Translations under genes and position numbers: made by a program
Notes under the pieces: generated by a model
The model's input: the letters and a program-made list of their open reading frames with translations, nothing else
Databases searched by the model: none
Told to the model about the DNA's origin: nothing
From: an uncultured Leptolyngbya sp.
GTDB lineage: Bacteria > Cyanobacteriota > Cyanobacteriia > Phormidesmidales > Phormidesmidaceae
Reading direction: 5' to 3'
DNA: 10,795 nucleotides
Assembly: GCA_937899365.1 (NCBI GenBank)
Contig: CALBPH010000214.1
Coordinates: forward strand, 1 to 10,795
In this document: positions 6,096 through 10,795 of the stretch, piece by piece
Layout of the letters: the number at the start of each line of letters is the position of its first letter
Position numbering within the stretch: position 1 is the stretch's first letter

Positions 6096-6620
6096 TTATT
6101 CTTGAGCCATTGACTCAGGCAAAATCGATGGCCACAGCGTGTAAACAATTAGCGCAGCCTTGTAGGTAAGAAAACCAAGAAAAGCAGGGACTATTTCTAG
6201 TTGCTGATACTGGGTGGAAAAAATAATCAACCCAATAAAAATTGCTAGACGACCACTGCCTAACCTTCCTCGTTCGCGCCCTAATTCGGCAACGCTTTTC
6301 GCCAGCATTCTTAAGTAAACCACACCGACGCACGCCCCTATTAAATAATTCAGGGCTATGTGCAGGGAATAGGCAAGCCAAACAGAAACAAAGATAAATG
6401 CCGTCAACCCCAGAGTCATCAACAGCAAATTTTGCTGAAGGCGAAAATACTCTGCCATAGCTTCTTGAGAAGCAGGCGGTAAATCTGCGGCAACATCGGC
6501 CAACTCTTCGTTTGTTTGGGCCTCAACGGCTTCTTCAGGAGAAGTCACAGGTGATCTAAATACGTAGAAGCCATGGCTTGAAACGCTAGCAGCAGAGACT
6601 GACACTAGCGTTTGAGCCAT
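6096..6620 (-). CDS. atpI: ATP synthase protein I (Atp1), c-ring assembly factor
   Basis: AtpI is a small membrane protein encoded first in many atp operons; it assists c-ring assembly or stability and is not part of the finished enzyme. The frame encodes 174 residues. The conserved part begins near residue 55 (MAEYFRLQQNLLLMTLGLTA) and has hydrophobic segments at about 64-88, 88-105, 126-137 and 142-164. ALNYLIGACVGVVYLRML is typical of the cyanobacterial family, whose members are usually about 115-130 residues. The first 54 residues are low in hydrophobicity and rich in Ala, Ser and Glu. Starting at the ATG for residue 55 (6458) would give a normal 120-residue protein. Neither start has a clear Shine-Dalgarno. 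The stop is TAA. Confidence 0.88.
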   Translation of the reverse strand: MAQTLVSVSAASVSSHGFYVFRSPVTSPEEAVEAQTNEELADVAADLPPASQEAMAEYFRLQQNLLLMTLGLTAFIFVSVWLAYSLHIALNYLIGACVGVVYLRMLAKSVAELGRERGRLGSGRLAIFIGLIIFSTQYQQLEIVPAFLGFLTYKAALIVYTLWPSILPESMAQE

Positions 6621-6625
6621 GGCCG

Positions 6626-6654
6626 ATCATATCACGGCACTAATACCTATTGAT
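6626..6654 (-). promoter_or_regulatory. Possible atp operon promoter in the short gap before atpI
   Basis: The 59-bp gap between the methyltransferase stop and the annotated atpI start contains TATGAT (6631-6626, minus) and, further up, TATTAG preceded after 16 bases by CTGACT. Neither has a good -35. If TATGAT is a real -10, transcription would begin at or within the first atpI codons, which would favour the internal start at 6458. Read-through from the methyltransferase gene is the alternative. Confidence 0.2.
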
Positions 6655-6679
6655 GGGATTTAGTCAGCTCTTTGCAGGC

Positions 6680-7897
6680 TTAGGGGGTAGTGGGTATCGT
6701 AGGCGACAGCACAATTAGCTGTCTACGCTGCAGAGAGCGCACATCATCGAGGGTAAAGTCCGTATCAGCGATTAGCTCTGCCACAGTGTCAGCATCGGTG
6801 ATACCAGGGTCTGCACATCGACTGAGGAAATCGTATTCAGGGTCTGTTAGTTTGACGAGCTGGTAGTCATAGTCGAAGAAACTTTTAGACGGCCACCCTG
6901 ACATACAGGCATGGCGACTGGGGATAGCAGATAGCAGGCTCTCGCTCTGTGACCAGTCACTCTGGGGCAGGGGCGGACGGCTCAGGATAAATTCGTAGTG
7001 GGTCTGTTCTGGGTCGAGCAGTTCAATCAATCGATACTGTTCACGGGTTCCTAGGGTCTGGGCCCGTGCCATCACATCATCAGATTTGCCAACCAAACGG
7101 TTTAGGTCCCAGTAACGGGGATTAGAGAAGCCAACAAACTCTAATCCTGACGCATCAATCAGTTCAAACAGTGTATCGATGGTGTAGTCCACTTCCTGGG
7201 GATGGACATACATATCGGCAAAGCATTCATCTTGATGATTCTCCAGCGCCCAGCGTTCTTTGTCCCGTTTGACAATGCGATTGGTCTCGGGCAGCGCGCC
7301 AAATAACTGCCGTCCCACCTGGACCCCATCGCGATAGTCACCTCGATGCTCCCCTTGCAGCATGGCTATCGCCTGCTGCATCAGTGATATCTCCCAGCGA
7401 CCTAGGGCCGCATAGACAAATATATGTAGCAGCCCGCCTGGCGCTAGCTTAGTTGCCAGGGCCTGAATTCCTTTGATGGGGTCAGGCATATGGTGCAACA
7501 CCCCCACACAGTTGATCAGATCAAATCGGTCCTCTAGCTGACCAACGTCATAGATACTGAGCTGCTGAAACGTCACCCGATCAGCCCCCGATCGCTGACA
7601 GCGCTCCCGAGCCACCGCCAACGTGCCTGCGCTAAGGTCAATGCCGGTCACTTGAGCATCCGGATTGAGATGGACTAAATATTCTGTCCCCACACCGGAA
7701 CCACAGCCGGCGTCAAGAATCTTGATGGTGTTGCTATGGGGGGCATGTCCTGTACAAAAGCTGTAGGCAGAGGGCCAGTGCCAACGCCAGTTATAGCCAG
7801 GGGGCGGCTCATCAATGAGCGGTTCTGGGGGAAAGGGATAGGTATCGTAAAGCTTGGCGACTGCTGCACTCACAGCAGCTTCATTTTCGGAAGTCAT
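6680..7897 (-). CDS. cpcM: Class I SAM-dependent methyltransferase, candidate CpcM (phycobiliprotein asparagine methylase)
   Basis: The 405-residue product has a Rossmann-type methyltransferase core: motif I ILDAGCGSG (60-68), the acidic ribose-binding position in VTGIDLS (83-89), FDLINCVGVLHHMPDP (125-140) and LAPGGLLHIFVY (151-162). An N-terminal YDTYPFPPEP element (17-26) precedes it, and about 240 residues without a recognised motif follow it. CpcM methylates the conserved Asn-71/72 of phycobiliprotein beta subunits, is found throughout cyanobacteria, and often lies near phycobiliprotein genes. Here it is divergent from apcE, which supports that role; the assignment is by context and length, not by a catalytic signature specific to CpcM. 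Other targets remain possible. It is 59 bp upstream of atpI on the same strand, so it may share transcripts with the ATP synthase. No Shine-Dalgarno precedes the ATG. Confidence 0.65.
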   Translation of the reverse strand: MTSENEAAVSAAVAKLYDTYPFPPEPLIDEPPPGYNWRWHWPSAYSFCTGHAPHSNTIKILDAGCGSGVGTEYLVHLNPDAQVTGIDLSAGTLAVARERCQRSGADRVTFQQLSIYDVGQLEDRFDLINCVGVLHHMPDPIKGIQALATKLAPGGLLHIFVYAALGRWEISLMQQAIAMLQGEHRGDYRDGVQVGRQLFGALPETNRIVKRDKERWALENHQDECFADMYVHPQEVDYTIDTLFELIDASGLEFVGFSNPRYWDLNRLVGKSDDVMARAQTLGTREQYRLIELLDPEQTHYEFILSRPPLPQSDWSQSESLLSAIPSRHACMSGWPSKSFFDYDYQLVKLTDPEYDFLSRCADPGITDADTVAELIADTDFTLDDVRSLQRRQLIVLSPTIPTTP

Positions 7898-7941
7898 GGG
7901 AAACGTAGGTTTGAGTTCTCAGGGTTGAGTGTTGAACTTGA

Positions 7942-7971
7942 TGACGTCAACAGACTCTCTCAGATGAGAGA
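7942..7971. promoter_or_regulatory. Pair of palindromes upstream of the methyltransferase
   Basis: TGACGTCA (7942-7949) and the 16-bp TCTCTCA-GA-TGAGAGA (7956-7971) are both perfect dyads, 45-74 bp upstream of the methyltransferase ATG. Such dyads are typical of dimeric regulator sites. No specific regulator is recognised. Confidence 0.3.
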
Positions 7972-8085
7972 TATTGAGCTAGCACAACAAGCTTTTAGAA
8001 TGCAACACAACAGTTCACGGGCATGCACTTCAGACGCTACCCCTCAAGGCCCATATTCCCAAGCCTGACGCCATTCAGAAAACGC

Positions 8086-8103
8086 TTCGTAAACACAGGT
8101 AAC
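8086..8103 (-). promoter_or_regulatory. HLR1-like site (possible RpaB binding)
   Basis: On the minus strand GTTACCTGTGTTTACGAA fits the HLR1 pattern KTTACAWWNNKTTACAWW at 13 of 16 fixed positions, with the exact 10-bp repeat period. RpaB uses HLR1 to control photosystem and phycobilisome genes by light. The site lies about 40 bp upstream of the TATGAT box on the apcE side, a reasonable activator position. Chance matches of this quality are possible. Confidence 0.3.
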
Positions 8104-8143
8104 AAAACTTATCTTTTCTCTCAGTCACTACCCCGTGATCTTT

Positions 8144-8149
8144 TATGAT
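8144..8149 (+). promoter_or_regulatory. Candidate -10 box of apcE
   Basis: TATGAT matches the -10 consensus at 5 of 6 positions. No good -35 lies 17 bp upstream, which would fit an activator-dependent promoter. If used, the apcE leader would be about 235 nt. Another candidate, TTGACG (8199-8204), has no -10 at proper spacing. Confidence 0.25.
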
Positions 8150-8342
8150 GACCCAGTGGGCTGCTAACGAGATGTTACACAGTCTTTAGACAATCGTCTT
8201 GACGTTCCTTAGTCGTTTTAATCTGGAACTATAGATAAAAGCCGATAGGCCCATCGCGTTGTCTGGTTGGTGTTTCACCATTGCTCTGGATCGACTAGGT
8301 CACTTTAGAGCTGAGCCGCTCGGCGTTGAGGGAAGGGTCTGA

Positions 8343-8363
8343 TGCAATCACCCATTGCAATCA
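8343..8363 (+). repeat. Short direct repeat and hairpin in the apcE leader
   Basis: TGCAATCA occurs at 8343-8350 and 8356-8363, a 13-bp period. The same bases also form a 6-bp hairpin, TGCAAT/ATTGCA (8343-8348/8354-8359) with a 5-nt loop. It ends about 30 bases before the apcE ATG, just upstream of the purine-rich GGGAG (8375-8379). Confidence 0.35.
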
Positions 8364-8392
8364 ACTAATTAGAAGGGAGCCTTTGAAAAGGA

Positions 8393-10795
8393 ATGACTGT
8401 AACAGCTAGTGGTGGAAGCTCCTTAGTGCGGCCACAACTTTATCAAACCTTGCCGGTTACCACGATTACCCAGGCTGAGCAGCAAGACCGCTATATGGAG
8501 CGGGGCGAGTTGGTGGAGCTGACCGACTTTTTTAAGTCAGGCCGTAAGCGAATTGCGATCGCACAGCTCATCACCCAGTATTCAGAGCTGATCGTCTCTC
8601 AAGCCGCCAACCGTATCTTTACCGGCGGCTCCCCGCTTTCCTACCTAGAGAGGGTTGAGCCCGAGCCTGAGCCTGAAATGGCCATGGCGGCTCAAAATGA
8701 CTCGAGCCCAGAAGCTTTTATCGAAACCGCCAACAGTGGTGGCCTTTTTTCAGGTCTAAGAAATCTGGTCAGCAGCAGTGGCGATCTGGGTAGCATCCCG
8801 CCAGGCTTCCGCCCGATTAACGTTGGTCGCTACGGCCCCAGCAACATGCAAAAGTCTCTACGAGACATGAGCTGGTTCCTACGCTACTTGACCTATGCCA
8901 TTGTTGCCGGTGACCCCAACATCATTTCAGTTAACGTTCGCGGGCTGCGAGAAATCATCGAAGATGCCTGTTCCTCTGCTGCGACATTAGTTGCTCTGCA
9001 GACAATGAGAGCGGCCAGCATTGGTTATTTCCGCGGTGATACAGAAGCCCAAGAGCTGATTCGCTCCTACTTCAACGTTTTAATTGACGAATTTAAAGCG
9101 CCAGCCCCCTCCAATAAATTGCGTCAGCGTCCATCCAAGGATCAGCAGGGGTTACAGCTGCCACAGATTTATTTCAATGCGTCTGAGCGCCGGCCTAAAT
9201 TTGTCATGAAGCCCGGCCTCTCAACATCTGAGAAGAATTCGGTGGTTAAGGCCGCCTATCGCCAGGTGTTCGAGCGCGACATCAAACGGGCCTATTCCCT
9301 AGACATCTCAGATCTAGAGTCCAAGGTCAAAAATGGCGAAATCGCCATGAAAGAATTTATTCGCCGTCTGGCCAAGTCCCCCCTTTATCGGAAAAACTTC
9401 TTTGAGCCCTACATCAACAGTCGGGCCCTAGAATTGGCTTTCCGACACATTTTGGGTCGTGGTCCTAGCTCTAGGGAAGAAGTGCAACAGTACTTTTCCA
9501 TTGTTTCTACCGGTGGCTTGTCAGCCCTAGTTGATGCCCTAGTTGACTCCAACGAATACGGCGACTACTTTGGCGAAGAGACCGTCCCCTACCTACGTGG
9601 TTTGGGACAAGAGGCGCAAGAATGCCGGAACTGGGGACCGCAGCAAAATCTGCTGAACTACAGTGCCCCCTTCCGCAAAATTCCCCAGTTCCTCACCACA
9701 TTTGCCTCCTACGAGCAGCCACTGCCTGACCAACATCCCTACGGTTCTGGAAACGATCCGCTAGAAATTCAATTTGGAGCCATCTTTCCAAAAGAGACTC
9801 GCAACCCCAGCAGCAGCCCAGCCCCCTTTAACAAAGACACTCGCCGGATTTTAATTCGCCGTGGTGCCGGCATCGACAGTCAGGTTAGCAATCCAGCGGC
9901 CCGTCCTAAAGCTCCAGGCACCCTTGGCCCCAAGGTCTTCAAACTAGACCAGATTCCATCGGGGAATGGAACTAGCGTCAAGTTTGCAGAAAGTTCAACC
10001 CAAACCATCATTCGGGCTGCCTATCGCCAAGTATTTGGTCGTGACGTCTACGCCGGACAAGAATTAAAGTCCGCCGAAAACCGTCTAGAAAACGGCGACA
10101 TCTGTATTCGTGATTTCATTCGCACGCTAGCAAAGTCAGAGGCATTCCGGAAAACCTACTGGAGTTCTCTTTACGTAATGAAGGCGGTGGAATATATCCA
10201 CCGACGATTACTAGGTCGTCCCACCTATGGCCGTCAAGAAACTAACCAGTATTTTGATATCTGCGCCAAGAAGGGGTTCTATGCCCTAGTGGACACCTTA
10301 ATCGATAGCGATGAGTACACCACGTCCTTTGGCGATGACACAGTCCCCTATGAGCGCTATGTCACTCCCGCAGGTCAGTCTCTCCGCAACTTCCGCGCAG
10401 GCACCGTTGGAGCCACAGGTCTTAAGCCGGTACCCAAACCAACCGTACCTCGCTTTGTAGAGCTGGGTGTTGGCAGTAGTCAACCCGGTGAAATTGAGCT
10501 GAACAAGCGCATCAAGCAAGGGGTTAATACTCGTCGAGTCCAGTCTAAAGTCTTCAAACTCACCAGTTTGTTTGACAAGCCCAACCTCAAGCTCGTTACC
10601 CAAGCAGCCTATCGACAGGTGTTTGAGCGTGACATTGCCCCCTATGTGGTCAAAGCCGAGTTTACATCCCTCGAAAGTCAGCTGGGTAACGGTGAGATTA
10701 ACTTGAAAGAGTTTATCGAAGGGTTAGGCTGTTCCGATCTTTATCAGAAAGAGTTCTACGCCACCTATCCAAAGACCATAGTAAGTGAGCTGGGC
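8393..10795 (+). CDS. apcE: Phycobilisome core-membrane linker ApcE (L-CM), partial at 3' end
   Basis: ApcE organises the allophycocyanin core, anchors it to the thylakoid and is a terminal energy emitter. The open frame covers 801 codons with no stop. The N-terminal phycobiliprotein-like domain (about 1-235) has the usual PB-loop insertion (about 80-142) and a single Cys at 193 (EDACSSAATLVAL), the expected site of autocatalytic phycocyanobilin attachment. Retaining this Cys points to the ordinary ApcE rather than the far-red paralogue. Linker (Pfam PF00427-type) modules follow, each with an AAYRQVF core at residues 287, 542 and 738; the third is cut by the window. At least three modules fit a core of three or more cylinders. 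The start MTVTASGGSS matches the family N-terminus. AGGA directly abuts the ATG, and GGGAG lies 13 nt away, so the ribosome site is atypical. Confidence 0.98.
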   Translation, partial: MTVTASGGSSLVRPQLYQTLPVTTITQAEQQDRYMERGELVELTDFFKSGRKRIAIAQLITQYSELIVSQAANRIFTGGSPLSYLERVEPEPEPEMAMAAQNDSSPEAFIETANSGGLFSGLRNLVSSSGDLGSIPPGFRPINVGRYGPSNMQKSLRDMSWFLRYLTYAIVAGDPNIISVNVRGLREIIEDACSSAATLVALQTMRAASIGYFRGDTEAQELIRSYFNVLIDEFKAPAPSNKLRQRPSKDQQGLQLPQIYFNASERRPKFVMKPGLSTSEKNSVVKAAYRQVFERDIKRAYSLDISDLESKVKNGEIAMKEFIRRLAKSPLYRKNFFEPYINSRALELAFRHILGRGPSSREEVQQYFSIVSTGGLSALVDALVDSNEYGDYFGEETVPYLRGLGQEAQECRNWGPQQNLLNYSAPFRKIPQFLTTFASYEQPLPDQHPYGSGNDPLEIQFGAIFPKETRNPSSSPAPFNKDTRRILIRRGAGIDSQVSNPAARPKAPGTLGPKVFKLDQIPSGNGTSVKFAESSTQTIIRAAYRQVFGRDVYAGQELKSAENRLENGDICIRDFIRTLAKSEAFRKTYWSSLYVMKAVEYIHRRLLGRPTYGRQETNQYFDICAKKGFYALVDTLIDSDEYTTSFGDDTVPYERYVTPAGQSLRNFRAGTVGATGLKPVPKPTVPRFVELGVGSSQPGEIELNKRIKQGVNTRRVQSKVFKLTSLFDKPNLKLVTQAAYRQVFERDIAPYVVKAEFTSLESQLGNGEINLKEFIEGLGCSDLYQKEFYATYPKTIVSELG
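8555..8562. repeat. HIP1 octamer GCGATCGC
   Basis: This is the second copy of the cyanobacterial HIP1 palindrome in the window, inside the apcE phycobiliprotein-like domain. Confidence 0.85.
9221..10795 (+). repeat. Repeated linker modules within ApcE
   Basis: Three internal repeats are visible in the protein: module 1 at about residues 277-415, module 2 at about 532-668, and module 3 from about 728, cut by the window end. Each begins with an AAYRQVF(E/G)RD segment, then a basic/acidic helix ending in EFI or DFI, and a region with DSxEY and VPY. The connecting arms are about 116 and 59 residues. These modules bind core trimers and set core architecture; the final count needs the missing 3' end. 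Confidence 0.9.

Larger units (their letters stand above)
7898..8392. other. Divergent intergenic region between the methyltransferase and apcE
   Basis: This 495-bp spacer has no credible coding sequence and must carry the promoters for both flanking genes. It contains the palindromes TGACGTCA (7942-7949) and TCTCTCA-GA-TGAGAGA (7956-7971) near the methyltransferase, an HLR1-like direct repeat (8086-8103), a TATGAT box (8144-8149), and a direct repeat that can also fold (8343-8363) near the apcE start. The long distance suggests a long apcE leader. Confidence 0.7.

Noticed and set aside
7736..8068. A 110-residue plus-strand frame overlapping the methyltransferase start
   Set aside because: About half of it is antisense to the methyltransferase and the rest is in the promoter region; the product shows no recognisable domain and has no good start context.
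8175..8190. Second HLR1-like repeat on the plus strand (TTACA ... TTAGA)
   Set aside because: The repeat period is 11, not 10, and the second half-site has a mismatch in the core.
8199..8236. TTGACG ... TATAGA as an apcE promoter
   Set aside because: The spacing is 25 bp, too long for a normal sigma-70 type promoter; TTTAAT between them is too close (12 bp).
10298..10603. A 101-residue minus-strand frame within apcE
   Set aside because: It lies antisense to strongly conserved ApcE linker modules and is a shadow of that reading frame.

Overview
The window is cyanobacterial. It carries the classical cyanobacterial F0F1 ATP synthase operon, including the paired b and b' stalk subunits and a gamma subunit with the photosynthetic insertion. 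Next to it lies the start of apcE, the phycobilisome core-membrane linker gene. Two HIP1 octamers (GCGATCGC) agree with this. The genus cannot be fixed from sequence alone. From memory, a similar apcE / methyltransferase / atp arrangement occurs in other cyanobacteria, for example Synechococcus elongatus.

Layout. Positions 1-348 hold no gene. They contain a strong rho-independent terminator for the atp operon (278-305, minus) and further inverted repeats. From 6620 down to 349 the minus strand reads atpI (assembly factor), atpB (a), atpE (c), b', b (atpF), delta (atpH), alpha (atpA), gamma. The beta and epsilon genes are not here; in cyanobacteria they normally form a second operon. Upstream of atpI, on the same strand with a 59-bp gap, is a class I SAM methyltransferase (6680-7897). 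Its position next to apcE makes it a good candidate for CpcM, the phycobiliprotein beta-subunit asparagine methylase. A 495-bp non-coding spacer with regulatory-looking sequence separates it from apcE, which runs on the plus strand from 8393 past the window end.

How the genes relate. ApcE anchors the phycobilisome to the thylakoid, the methyltransferase probably modifies phycobiliproteins, and the ATP synthase uses the resulting proton gradient. This is core photosynthetic machinery rather than an accessory island.

The main anomaly is an in-frame amber codon at codon 52 of the delta gene (3415-3417). The frame is open on both sides and conserved delta-like sequence continues after it. TAG is also the normal stop of five genes in this operon, so reassignment of TAG is unlikely. 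A recent nonsense mutation, a base error or local readthrough remain possible. The second theme is RNA structure in the gaps between genes. In one case a hairpin pairs with the gamma gene's Shine-Dalgarno just after the alpha stop codon, which suggests translational coupling. I found no clear evidence of a wholly new system.
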